Part shown: positions 37,876 through 49,623 of the stretch, in pieces | How positions within the stretch are numbered: the stretch's first letter is position 1 | How the letters are laid out: every line of letters begins with the position of its first letter | NCBI RefSeq assembly: GCF_013201895.1 | Contig: NZ_CP053841.1 | Span: 1 to 64,000, forward strand | Source of the DNA: Campylobacter blaseri | GTDB taxonomy: Bacteria; Campylobacterota; Campylobacteria; Campylobacterales; Campylobacteraceae | Direction of reading: 5' to 3' | Length of the DNA: 64,000 nucleotides | Position numbers and translations under genes: made by a program | The notes under the pieces: generated by a model | Database searches by the model: none | What the model was told of the DNA's origin: nothing | Seen by the model: only the letters and a program-made list of their open reading frames with translations

Positions 37876-39393
37876 TTAAAATCCTAACTTAATTTGTTTT
37901 AGCATAATTTTAATTTCAGCTATAAGAAGTGCTGTAAACAACACTGCAAACAGAGAAAATGAAATTTTTACATTTATGCTAGCTAAATCAGTTGCAGCTA
38001 TACCAACAGGCATTAAATCTTGTATTGCCCAAGGCTGCCTACCGACTTCAGCAACTATCCAACCTGCCTCGCTTGCAATATAACCAAGTGGTATTGAAAA
38101 TACACAAAGCCATAAAATTTTTCTAAAATCTTCTATGCTATTTGCCATGCTTAAAAATAGAGTTACAAAAAACAGAATTATAAAGTATGTTCCAAGTGCA
38201 ACCATAGTGTGAAAGCTATAGAAAGTAAGTCCAACAGGTGGCACTATATCCTCAGGTTTATCTAAGTATCCATAACCAAAATTATGCATATTTTCTTGTA
38301 AAACTTCTCTGAGTTCTTTTACTTTTTGAGTATTATTTTCTTCTTTAGCTATTTTTATGTTTTCTAGTGCTTTAATAGCTATTTTTCCACTATCAATTCT
38401 ACTTTGTGCCGAAGGAATATTAAATTTTTCATTTCCGAAGACTAAATCATCAATCCCGGGAGTAAAATTATTTAAACCTCTTGTCGCCATAACACCTAAG
38501 ATATATGGCGCTTCAATTTTCAAGATAAATGGATCTTTATTGTCTCCTATTTTTTTTGAATGATCTAAAATTCCCATTGCAACAACGCCAGCATTAACTT
38601 CACCTTTATAAAGACCTTCCATAGCAGCTAATTTCATTGGTTGTTTTTGAGCTACTTGGTATGCACTTTCATCTCCTGAAAAAAGCACAAATAAAGAGCT
38701 TAAAAGACCAAAACTAGCAGCAACTATAAAACTTTTTTTAGCCAATTGGAAATGTTTGTTTTTTAGCATAAAATATGCTGAAATTCCAAGAACAAAAAGA
38801 GCGGAAGTTACATATCCGCCTGATACTGTATGCAAGAATTTGCTTATTCCAACAGGTGAAAGAGCTACTTCAAAGAAGTTAGTCATCTCATTTCTTAATG
38901 TATCATCGTTAAATGTAGTTCCTACAGGAAATTGCATCCAACCATTTGCTACAAGTATCCATAAAGCACTTAAATTTGAACCAATGGCAACCATCCATGT
39001 TGAAAATAAGTGAAAGCCTTTACTTACTCTATCCCAGCCAAAAAATAGCACAGCAAAAAATGTGGCTTCTAAGAAAAATGCGAAAATTCCCTCAATTGCT
39101 AGTGGTGCACCAAAAATATCTCCAACAAACCATGAGTAATTTGCCCAGTTTGTTCCAAACTCAAATTCCATTATAATACCAGTTGCAACCCCAATAGCAA
39201 AGTTTATGGCAAAAAGTCTAAGCCAAAATTTTGTTATCTTTTTCCATTCTGGATTTCCAGTTTTTACATAAATAGTCTCCATAAAAGCTATTATGAACGA
39301 AAGCCCAAGGGTCAGAGGCACAAATAGAAAATGATAAATTGCAGTCAAGGCAAATTGCGCCCTAGACCAATCAACGCTAGCTAAATCTTGCAT
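37876..39393 (-). CDS. cydA: Cytochrome bd-type quinol oxidase subunit I
   Basis: CydA binds haems and quinol. The 505-aa chain opens DWSRAQFALTAIYHFLFVPL with the His ligand region, carries a conserved GWIVAEVGRQPWAIQDLMPVG segment that places the E-x-G-R-Q-P-W motif, and has a short Q-loop (about 255-390), as in the CioA subfamily. About nine helices. It is preceded by a DUF4492 gene (3-nt gap) and followed by cydB and the small subunit, so the four form one operon. Confidence 0.95.
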   Translation of the reverse strand: MQDLASVDWSRAQFALTAIYHFLFVPLTLGLSFIIAFMETIYVKTGNPEWKKITKFWLRLFAINFAIGVATGIIMEFEFGTNWANYSWFVGDIFGAPLAIEGIFAFFLEATFFAVLFFGWDRVSKGFHLFSTWMVAIGSNLSALWILVANGWMQFPVGTTFNDDTLRNEMTNFFEVALSPVGISKFLHTVSGGYVTSALFVLGISAYFMLKNKHFQLAKKSFIVAASFGLLSSLFVLFSGDESAYQVAQKQPMKLAAMEGLYKGEVNAGVVAMGILDHSKKIGDNKDPFILKIEAPYILGVMATRGLNNFTPGIDDLVFGNEKFNIPSAQSRIDSGKIAIKALENIKIAKEENNTQKVKELREVLQENMHNFGYGYLDKPEDIVPPVGLTFYSFHTMVALGTYFIILFFVTLFLSMANSIEDFRKILWLCVFSIPLGYIASEAGWIVAEVGRQPWAIQDLMPVGIAATDLASINVKISFSLFAVLFTALLIAEIKIMLKQIKLGF

Positions 39394-39396
39394 AAG

Positions 39397-39606
39397 TTAA
39401 TCCTTTGTTAAATTTTTGTGAATAAAATTAATTTTCTCTTCTTCTGTTTTAAATTTTGTATTAACAGTTGTATTAAAAAATATCATTTTTAAGATAAACA
39501 CCATAATAAAAATTTTAATCAGAATAATAGCCCAAAGTTTTTTGCCTAGTTTCATATTTTTGAAACCATCGATATAAAAATTTATAATATTTTTTAAAAA
39601 ATTCAT
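39397..39606 (-). CDS. DUF4492 small membrane protein (69 aa)
   Basis: The product (NIINFYIDGFKNMKLGKKLW then AIILIKIFIMVFILKMIFF) matches the DUF4492 family, small proteins encoded directly upstream of cydA in Campylobacterota and Bacteroidota. One or two membrane segments. The role is probably assembly or stability of the bd oxidase, by conserved position. First gene of the operon. Confidence 0.85.
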   Translation of the reverse strand: MNFLKNIINFYIDGFKNMKLGKKLWAIILIKIFIMVFILKMIFFNTTVNTKFKTEEEKINFIHKNLTKD

Positions 39607-39692
39607 TACATATTTTACTGGTTATAAATTAAACCATTATTAAGAGTTTCTATTTTTAATGATTATTTTATTTATGATAAACAATAAAAGGG

Positions 39693-39698
39693 TATAAT
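39693..39698 (+). promoter_or_regulatory. -10 element of pyrG
   Basis: GGGTATAATTAC with TATAAT at 39693-39698, 29 nt before the pyrG ATG; the intergenic region is shared with the divergent cyd operon. Confidence 0.6.
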
Positions 39699-39717
39699 TA
39701 CATATTAATAAATTTAA

Positions 39718-42925
<3,208 letters not shown>

Positions 42926-42928
42926 AAT

Positions 42929-44869
42929 TTAGTTAAAAAATAGATAGATATCCTCTTGATCTTTTGCTATTCTTTCCATTAAAAGAAGTATTCTTTTGTC
43001 TTTATTTAAAAAAAGCTCTGAGCTATTTTCATAGAAATAGTATGGTAAATGATTTAACTTTTTATCTATCATATCAAAGCGTCTCCTTAAAATAGTTAAG
43101 TCATTTTTTATAATGTCATAATTTTCTATCTTAATGCTATTAATATAGGTGGTTAGTCTAAAAAGATTTAATGTTATATTCATTGAAAAATCGTGTAGTT
43201 TTTGATAACTATCCTTTTTACTAGATTTAATAATATTATTAAACTCATTTAAATTTTTAAGAATTGTACCAATTCTTTCTCTTATGTTTATATCATTTTC
43301 AGCAGTTGCAATATCTTTCATAAGTTTTGATAAATCGGTTATATTTTGTTTGAAAAGTGGCATTATTTCATCTTTGCTTCTTATTGGCCAAAATAGTTTT
43401 GATATTAAAAGGGCTATTGCAAAACCAAAACACATACTTAAAAATCTAAACATAATTAGTTCTGAAAAGTTATTAGATATTATTGAGAATAAGAAAGTCA
43501 TAGCTACAATTAACGAAAAATTCCAGACAGGATAGGGAAAAGGTTTTAAATAAAATAATAAAAATAACACAATAGGAATAATAATAAATAAAAATAAAGA
43601 GTTTTGAAATAGTAAAACTATACTAATTCCAACTATAATTCCAAATAGAGTGCTTATTACACTATCTTGTATTATTAGTTTTATATTGTCTATTTTCATT
43701 CTCATTACGGTTATAACCCCTAAAGATACCCACATTCCTTTACTTATATTAAAGAAATTTGTTATGAATACACCTGAAGATATAGCTATCGCAAATTTAA
43801 AAGAGTATTGAAAAAGAGTATTGTTTAAGCTTATTGAATCTTTAAGTTTTCTCATAGAGAAGGTATTTTTTCTAGTTTTTAATACGATTTTTTCTTCTCC
43901 TCCAGCAACTATAATCTTAAAAAGATTATATAAAACATCTAAAGATGCCATAAAAATAGGCATTTCTTTTAGACTTTTTATTCTATCATATGTGTCAAAT
44001 TTTAAATTTACAGGCTCGTTTTTAAAAAGATTTTTAAGTTCGTTAAGGTTGTAATCTATTTCATTTTGAAGTCTTTTAAAAAGTATTTTTCTCTTATTGT
44101 CACTAAAATATTTTATTCTTATAGTTGATATTAAATAGAGAATTTCTTCCATTTTATATAGGTAAAACAAAGCTCTAGTTTGATTTTTAATAAGGCTTGA
44201 GTCTTTATAATTAACGCTTTGTTTTGAAAAGATATTTTTTAAATTTTCTAGCAGTAATACAGTTTTATTTTGCCAAAATTTGAACTCATAGCTATTTTTA
44301 GAATTGTTTACAAGTTTTAAGTTGTTTATGATTATTGCAAAGTTTTTCTTTGTAAACTCGCCATATCCTGTAAAATTTAATATTCTTATAGATATGCCTA
44401 TTATACTACCTAGCATAAAGCCTGCCATTAAATCAAATGTTTCAATAGAACCAGAAAATGCATCTTTAGAGGCATATATGATGATTGAAGTAAAAGTAGA
44501 GCTAATAAGTGTTTTATTTAAATTTTCACTATATATAAGGCTCATAGAAGCTATAAAAAACCAGAAAAATATAGGGATAAACAGCCAAGGATTAATTTTA
44601 TGAAAATAGGTTTCTAAAAAAATAAATGTTAAACATAACAAAGTGAATAAAATGAGATAAAAAAGTTTTTCTTTATTGCTACCATCTAGCGGATTTAAAA
44701 AGTATATGCCAATAGTTGCTTGTATTGATAGAATTGAAGCTCCGAAACCTAAAAGAAAATATGAAAAAGAGAAGCTAATTAGTAGAGATAATACTGCTTT
44801 TATGGAGTAAATAATCCCAAAATTAGCCGGGTCATATGTATAAATATATAGTTTTAATTTATCTTTCAA
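42929..44869 (-). CDS. FUSC-family membrane protein (aromatic-acid-exporter-like)
   Basis: The 646-aa protein has two sets of about five to six membrane helices (residues about 15-165 and 345-480), each followed by a helical cytoplasmic domain. The second set opens with KFAIAISSGVFITNFFNISK and GMWVSLGVITVMR, typical of the FUSC/YccS/AaeB family. E. coli relatives export p-hydroxybenzoate or have unknown roles. It begins 2 nt after the McrB-like gene, so they are cotranscribed. Confidence 0.85.
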   Translation of the reverse strand: MKDKLKLYIYTYDPANFGIIYSIKAVLSLLISFSFSYFLLGFGASILSIQATIGIYFLNPLDGSNKEKLFYLILFTLLCLTFIFLETYFHKINPWLFIPIFFWFFIASMSLIYSENLNKTLISSTFTSIIIYASKDAFSGSIETFDLMAGFMLGSIIGISIRILNFTGYGEFTKKNFAIIINNLKLVNNSKNSYEFKFWQNKTVLLLENLKNIFSKQSVNYKDSSLIKNQTRALFYLYKMEEILYLISTIRIKYFSDNKRKILFKRLQNEIDYNLNELKNLFKNEPVNLKFDTYDRIKSLKEMPIFMASLDVLYNLFKIIVAGGEEKIVLKTRKNTFSMRKLKDSISLNNTLFQYSFKFAIAISSGVFITNFFNISKGMWVSLGVITVMRMKIDNIKLIIQDSVISTLFGIIVGISIVLLFQNSLFLFIIIPIVLFLLFYLKPFPYPVWNFSLIVAMTFLFSIISNNFSELIMFRFLSMCFGFAIALLISKLFWPIRSKDEIMPLFKQNITDLSKLMKDIATAENDINIRERIGTILKNLNEFNNIIKSSKKDSYQKLHDFSMNITLNLFRLTTYINSIKIENYDIIKNDLTILRRRFDMIDKKLNHLPYYFYENSSELFLNKDKRILLLMERIAKDQEDIYLFFN

Positions 44870-44871
44870 AA

Positions 44872-46662
44872 TTACCTCGAAAAATCAAAAATTGCTTTTG
44901 CTGAGTCTATAGAGCTTTGTATTTTTTCTTCTGACATGTACTCTCTAAAAATAATTTTTATAATAGGCTCTATATCATTTTCAAATAGGTTATTTAAAGA
45001 TTTATTATTAATTTCTTTATTTATAACATACTTTTTTATTTTTAAAAAAGTATAGTGATCTAGTTCTATTTTTGAGTTATTTGTACTATTTTTTATAAAA
45101 TCATTTAATTTTTGTATAGTTTTAATAAAATTATCAGAGTTTTTGATATCAGAAATTTCAGATTTTATTAGATTATAATTGCAAGATAAATATATACATT
45201 TAAATGCTTCAGCTATCGCAATAGGTAATTTTTTATTTTTAGCTATTAAATCAAAAGTGGCTATTATATATAAATTTTCAGGGATAGCAAAAACTGAATT
45301 ATCATCTATTACTAAAACACTATATTTATCTTTTTTATCTAATGTATTTATTATATTTGAGTTTTGTGTGCTAATAAAGGCATTTTGATTATCTTTTGAG
45401 TATCTATTTGAAAACAGTTCCAAACTCTCACCAAAAACTGCATTGATATTGCAGTGATTTATATTTGAAATTAGTAGATAATAGTTATTTTGGCTATCTT
45501 GAATAGCTTTTTTGCAAATATTTTTTAAAGTACCATTTATAAAATTACCATCATAAAACCCATCTATCATATTTCTATATTCATAGCTTTCATGCATTGA
45601 TATATGTTCAAACCTAGCTTTAGGAATATTATTTATCTTAACTATTTCTTTTAGTTTTTTATTTTTTAAATCATTACCAGTAGCTATAAAAAGTGTATTT
45701 TTAGATATATTTTGATTGTTATATTTTGATATGTATTGTAAAAATATTTCACTATAAATTAAAATTTCATAATGTTCTTTAAAATTTTGCAATCTTGAAC
45801 TAAAGTCTTCTAGGAATTTGTGGCTATAGTCTTGAAAGTCTTTAAAAGATTCGATATTTTTTTGATAGATATACTTTAATGTATTAACATTGTTTTTGTT
45901 GTAGTGCAAAAGATTTATATTTGAATTCAAGGTTGATAATATGCTTATGAACTCTATTAAAAGCTCTTTATTTATAGCTTCAAAGTTATCTATATCTTTT
46001 TTATCTTGATTAATTTTATGTTCAAAAGTGAAAGTTTCTATTATAGTGTTTTCATTGTTTGTCCCAAAAGAGTTTTTAACTAGCTCAACTAATACCATTG
46101 GATGATTACATAATATGATATTAAAATACTTATTTAATAGATTTCTACTGTAGTTTTTAAATAGTAGATATAACGCATTAAAAAATGATATTGTTTTCTT
46201 TTTAAATATATTTTTTAGTTCTTTATTATTTTGTGCAAAATCTCCAAAATGTTTAGCTAAATTTTCTATAAAAACATATAAAGATACTATATCTTTATCA
46301 TAGCCATTTAAAACATCATTTACAGATACATTTTGTAGGTTGGAGAATTTATTTTTATACTGCAACAAATTCTCTTTAAGGGCAAACTTATCATAAAATA
46401 TTTTTAAGTTGTTGTCAAAAAATTTGTCTATAAAAAAATATTCCGCATGTTTAAAATTTTCACTATAATCTAGTATTTTAATCTCTTTTGTATCTATAAA
46501 ACTAAGATAAAATTTTTGTAAAAACTCATTTTCTAAAGAATCAAAGCTATTAGTAGCATTTTTTAACTCTTTAAGTATGGCATATCTACCATTTATATCT
46601 TTTTTTATAGATAGCTCACTAATATCCTTTTTAAATATATTTAATAATACTTCAATATCCAT
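44872..46662 (-). CDS. McrB-like AAA+ protein with degenerate catalytic motifs (596 aa)
   Basis: The N-terminal half (1-310) is helical and unrecognised. Residues about 320-495 follow the order of McrB-type AAA+ domains: FIATGNDLKNKK (324-335) where Walker A should be, MHESYEYRNMIDGFY (356-370) matching the x-H-x-S-Y-x-Y-x-x-x-x-x-G segment, LLISNINHCNI (396-406) where LIIDEINRGNI is expected, FGESLELF, and IPENLYIIATFD (460-471) matching IPxNLYIIGTMN. The Walker A Gly-Lys-Thr, the Walker B Asp-Glu and the Arg before the final Phe (AEAF instead of RRRF) are all missing. ATP hydrolysis is therefore unlikely. No McrC gene is nearby. It sits between pcm and a FUSC transporter. Confidence 0.7.
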   Translation of the reverse strand: MDIEVLLNIFKKDISELSIKKDINGRYAILKELKNATNSFDSLENEFLQKFYLSFIDTKEIKILDYSENFKHAEYFFIDKFFDNNLKIFYDKFALKENLLQYKNKFSNLQNVSVNDVLNGYDKDIVSLYVFIENLAKHFGDFAQNNKELKNIFKKKTISFFNALYLLFKNYSRNLLNKYFNIILCNHPMVLVELVKNSFGTNNENTIIETFTFEHKINQDKKDIDNFEAINKELLIEFISILSTLNSNINLLHYNKNNVNTLKYIYQKNIESFKDFQDYSHKFLEDFSSRLQNFKEHYEILIYSEIFLQYISKYNNQNISKNTLFIATGNDLKNKKLKEIVKINNIPKARFEHISMHESYEYRNMIDGFYDGNFINGTLKNICKKAIQDSQNNYYLLISNINHCNINAVFGESLELFSNRYSKDNQNAFISTQNSNIINTLDKKDKYSVLVIDDNSVFAIPENLYIIATFDLIAKNKKLPIAIAEAFKCIYLSCNYNLIKSEISDIKNSDNFIKTIQKLNDFIKNSTNNSKIELDHYTFLKIKKYVINKEINNKSLNNLFENDIEPIIKIIFREYMSEEKIQSSIDSAKAIFDFSR

Positions 46663-46665
46663 AAT

Positions 46666-47298
46666 CTATTCCCTTCCTTGTAAAAGTGGCACAAAAAAGC
46701 AATTGCTAACAATTTCTTGAGTGATTTTATCATTTGATTCTTTTTTAAATTTAACTATTTGTTGAGTTTTGTTTTGTTCTATTGGCGCAACAAGTATGCC
46801 ACCTATTTCAAGTTGGCTAAAAAGTCTCTGATCTACCTGTTTTGTTGCAGCAGATAATAGGATTCTCTCATAAGGAGCGTAATTTTTCCAGCCATTGTTG
46901 CCATCATCATATCTAACATGAACATTTGTTATATTTAATTTTTTAAAATGTTCTCTTGCTTCATTTGCTAGTTTTTCAATTCTCTCGATTGTAAAAACTC
47001 TTCTTACTATTTTGCTTAAAATTCCAGCTTGATAACCACTTCCACAACCAACTTCTAAAATTTTATCAACTCCATCGAGTTCTAAAGCCATAGTCATTTT
47101 AGCAACAGTTAATGGCGAACTTATCCATTGGTTTGCTAAAATTGGTTGTGGATCTAAGTTATATGCATGTGCATCTATAGGAACAAATTCTTTTCTGCTA
47201 ACGCTACAAAAAGCATTATATAAAGCAGGGGTTATATCTAGTTTATTAGCTATATCATCTGCTAATTTTTCACACTTTAATGCCTCTATTGGATTCAT
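46666..47298 (-). CDS. pcm: Protein-L-isoaspartate O-methyltransferase
   Basis: Pcm repairs aged proteins by methylating isoaspartyl residues with S-adenosylmethionine. The 210-aa protein has RKEFVPIDAHAY (substrate loop), ISSPLTVAKMTMALEL, the SAM site ILEVGCGSGYQAGIL, and ERILLSAATKQV. It ends LQGRE. It lies between nrdB (15 nt upstream) and the McrB-like gene (3 nt downstream) in the same transcript. Confidence 0.95.
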   Translation of the reverse strand: MNPIEALKCEKLADDIANKLDITPALYNAFCSVSRKEFVPIDAHAYNLDPQPILANQWISSPLTVAKMTMALELDGVDKILEVGCGSGYQAGILSKIVRRVFTIERIEKLANEAREHFKKLNITNVHVRYDDGNNGWKNYAPYERILLSAATKQVDQRLFSQLEIGGILVAPIEQNKTQQIVKFKKESNDKITQEIVSNCFFVPLLQGRE

Positions 47299-47313
47299 AT
47301 TTTAATGCTTTGT

Positions 47314-48336
47314 TTAAAAATCATCAAAGTCTAGGCTTCCTTTGCTGTAATTTGTAACTTTACTCTCAAAGAAATTTGATTTTTGATCATTGAATTTAGC
47401 AAAATCATCAACCCATTTTATAGGATGTTTTGCATTATATACTCTATTTAGTCCAATTGCAACAAGCCTTTGATCTACTAGATAATGTATATATTCTGTA
47501 ATTATATCATCTGTAAATCCCATAATTTGGTTTTGAGTGATATATTTCCCCCACTCAATTTCTAGCTCACCTGCTGTTTTAAACATCTCATAGATTTTTT
47601 CTTTTGTTTTTTCATCAAAAAGATCAGGTCTTTCTTTTTTAACCGAGTTAATCATATTTTGGAATAACAGTAGATGAGTTATCTCATCTCTTTGAATGAA
47701 TCTAATCATTTGAGCAGAACCTAACATTTTTCCAGCGCGAGCAAGTGCATAGATTGAAGCAAATCCAGCATAAAAATATATACCTTCTAAAATTTGGTTT
47801 GCGACCATTGCAAGAAGTAGCTTATGCTCTGTTACCTCCCCTGAAAGCTCCTCGTAAACACTTGAAATATAGCTATTTTTTTTCCTAAGCATATCATCGT
47901 GTTTTTCCATTTCATAAATCATATCTGTATTTTCACAGATTGCCTCAACCATAACTGCATAACTTTTTGAGTGATTCGCCTCTTCATATGCTTGGCGGCT
48001 TAAAATTGCGTTAATTTCAGGTGCTGTAATGTATGGATTAATGTTATCAGCTAGGTTGTTTGTTTGAAAACTATCCATTGAAATTAGTTGCGACCATACT
48101 AAATCATACATTCTTTTTTCAGCTACTGTTAGATTGAAATTATAATCTCTAACATCATCAGTTGTATCAACCTCTTTTGGAAACCAAGTATTTGCTTCCA
48201 TAATATCCCATAATTTTAGAGCCCATCTATATTTTGCTTTTGTGAAATTTAAAATTCCATGAGGGTTTCCACCAAAAATTTTTCTATCTGTAAGGGTTTC
48301 ACTGGAAGATGGATTATAAATTTTTTTTCTTTTCAT
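47314..48336 (-). CDS. nrdB: Class I ribonucleotide reductase, beta subunit
   Basis: NrdB holds the di-iron-tyrosyl radical for aerobic dNTP synthesis. In this 340-aa protein QAYEEANHSKSY gives the ligands Glu119 and His122 and the probable radical Tyr126. The second ligand set is in EEL-SGEVTEHK and RDEITHLLLF. The acidic C-terminus SLDFDDF is the docking tail for NrdA. NrdA is encoded 4.6 kb away on the same strand. Between them lie the class III genes. Confidence 0.96.
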   Translation of the reverse strand: MKRKKIYNPSSSETLTDRKIFGGNPHGILNFTKAKYRWALKLWDIMEANTWFPKEVDTTDDVRDYNFNLTVAEKRMYDLVWSQLISMDSFQTNNLADNINPYITAPEINAILSRQAYEEANHSKSYAVMVEAICENTDMIYEMEKHDDMLRKKNSYISSVYEELSGEVTEHKLLLAMVANQILEGIYFYAGFASIYALARAGKMLGSAQMIRFIQRDEITHLLLFQNMINSVKKERPDLFDEKTKEKIYEMFKTAGELEIEWGKYITQNQIMGFTDDIITEYIHYLVDQRLVAIGLNRVYNAKHPIKWVDDFAKFNDQKSNFFESKVTNYSKGSLDFDDF

Positions 48337-48389
48337 ATTTTTAGACCTTTAAATTTAGTATTAATCTAAATATTCTATCTAAAAATTGC

Positions 48390-49058
48390 TTAGAAATTGC
48401 GTAATTCTACTTTTAAGTTGGTTTTTAAATTTTCTGGATTAAAGTTTTGTTTTGGCTTTTCTAAAGAGCCAAAATTTTCACCTGTGTATAGAAAATTTTG
48501 TAAGTAGTAGATATTTTTATACCCCATTTTTTCTAAAGTCTTAGCCATTATATTAATTTCATTCTCATCAAGAAAATCCCCGTGAACTGTTGTTCTTACT
48601 TCAAATGGAAAATCGATATCTATTAAAAATTTAAGGGTTTGCATAAACTCATCGTATAATTTTGACTTTGTTATTAGATAGTAAGATTCTTTTGTAGCTT
48701 TAAAATCAAGTGCTATATAATCAACCAAATTTAGTTCTATAGCCTCTTTTAAAACTTTAAAATTTGTGCCATTTGTATCAACTTTTAGTTTAAAACCTAA
48801 AGCTTTTACCTCTTTGGCAAGTTCTAAGAACTCTTTGCTTCTAGTACATTCACCCCCACTAAAAACAACTCCATTTAACTTGCCCACTCTTTTTTTCAGA
48901 AAATCTAAAAATTCTTTTTTGTCTATATTTCCACTTGAGGTTACTATATGTGTATTGTAGCAATATACGCATCTCATATTGCAACCTGCAAACCAAACTA
49001 TACAAGCTAGATTATCTTGATAATCAAGAGTTGTAAATGGAGTTATTTTATAAATCAA
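48390..49058 (-). CDS. nrdG: Class III ribonucleotide reductase activase (radical SAM)
   Basis: NrdG uses S-adenosylmethionine and a 4Fe-4S cluster to create the glycyl radical on NrdD. The 222-aa protein has C-x3-C-x2-C as CNMRCVYC (Cys26, Cys30, Cys33), then GVVFSGGECTRS for SAM binding. It belongs to the longer NrdG2-type activases. It starts 5 nt after the lipoprotein gene, within the nrd operon. Its predicted target Gly is on the separate small ORF at 49448-49603. Confidence 0.92.
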   Translation of the reverse strand: MIYKITPFTTLDYQDNLACIVWFAGCNMRCVYCYNTHIVTSSGNIDKKEFLDFLKKRVGKLNGVVFSGGECTRSKEFLELAKEVKALGFKLKVDTNGTNFKVLKEAIELNLVDYIALDFKATKESYYLITKSKLYDEFMQTLKFLIDIDFPFEVRTTVHGDFLDENEINIMAKTLEKMGYKNIYYLQNFLYTGENFGSLEKPKQNFNPENLKTNLKVELRNF

Positions 49059-49063
49059 CTTTT

Positions 49064-49411
49064 TTATTTTCCTGTTAATGGATTAGAGTTATTAGAGCCA
49101 TTTGTTTTGTATTTTTTGGTCAAAATTCCCTTTTTATTAAATTCAAAAACAGAACTCTCATCAATATTTGAACCTATATGTCGTATTTTTGTAAAGTCAT
49201 AATACCAAATTTCAGTTTTGCCAACAGAACTTTTTCTTTGAGGATACCCGATAATTCTCTCTACATCAGATTTTTTACTTTTGTTTATAGTAAGCAAATC
49301 CATTTGTGCTTGAGTAACTTCCGTACCTTTAGTATAAGCACCAAAATCGACTATATTGGCACAACCTGAAAATAACAATAATACTGCTAAGATGATTGAA
49401 GTTCTTAACAT
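49064..49411 (-). CDS. BamE/SmpA-like lipoprotein
   Basis: The 115-aa protein has a lipoprotein signal with lipobox FSGC (Cys17). The domain TINKSKKSDVERIIGYPQRK followed by TEIWYYDF matches the small SmpA/OmlA fold in which a K-S-x-x-x-V-x-x-x-x-G-x-P motif is typical. Such lipoproteins include BamE of the outer-membrane assembly machine, but other lipoproteins share the fold, and I assign only the fold. It is encoded inside the nrd operon, without an evident link to nucleotide reduction. Confidence 0.75.
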   Translation of the reverse strand: MLRTSIILAVLLLFSGCANIVDFGAYTKGTEVTQAQMDLLTINKSKKSDVERIIGYPQRKSSVGKTEIWYYDFTKIRHIGSNIDESSVFEFNKKGILTKKYKTNGSNNSNPLTGK

Positions 49412-49447
49412 TGTTTCCCCTTTTAGTAAAAATATCTTGACATTATC

Positions 49448-49603
49448 TTAAAGACTTTCTTTAAAATGCACTCTCTCTTTATGTTCACCTTTTTTGCCTA
49501 TATTAAAGCTTTCAACAGGTCTATGGTAGCCCATAACTCTTGTATAGACAACACATTTTGTTCTTTTTTCTTTATTTGCTTCTAGCAACTCTTCTTTTTT
49601 CAT
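49448..49603 (-). CDS. Separate glycyl-radical domain of class III ribonucleotide reductase (51 aa)
   Basis: The ORF begins MKKEELLEANKEKRTK, continues CVVYTRVMGYHRPVESFN and ends ERVHFKESL. R-V-x-G-Y (Gly25) corresponds to the glycyl-radical loop found at the extreme C-terminus of NrdD, where a typical sequence is T-R-V-x-G-Y-x-R-P-V-x-x-W-N-x-G-K. The preceding nrdD gene lacks this part: it ends after a zinc-type CPYCDEK. The ORF has its own ribosome site (AGGAGAAG) and ATG, starting 21 nt after the nrdD stop, so it is a split gene and not a simple frameshift. Likely target of NrdG. Confidence 0.8.
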   Translation of the reverse strand: MKKEELLEANKEKRTKCVVYTRVMGYHRPVESFNIGKKGEHKERVHFKESL

Positions 49604-49623
49604 AGCTTCTCCTTTATTTGATT

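Noticed and set aside
42929-46662. Restriction system (McrBC) next to the FUSC gene
   Set aside because: The McrB-like protein lacks ATPase motifs and no McrC nuclease gene is present, so an active restriction system is not supported.
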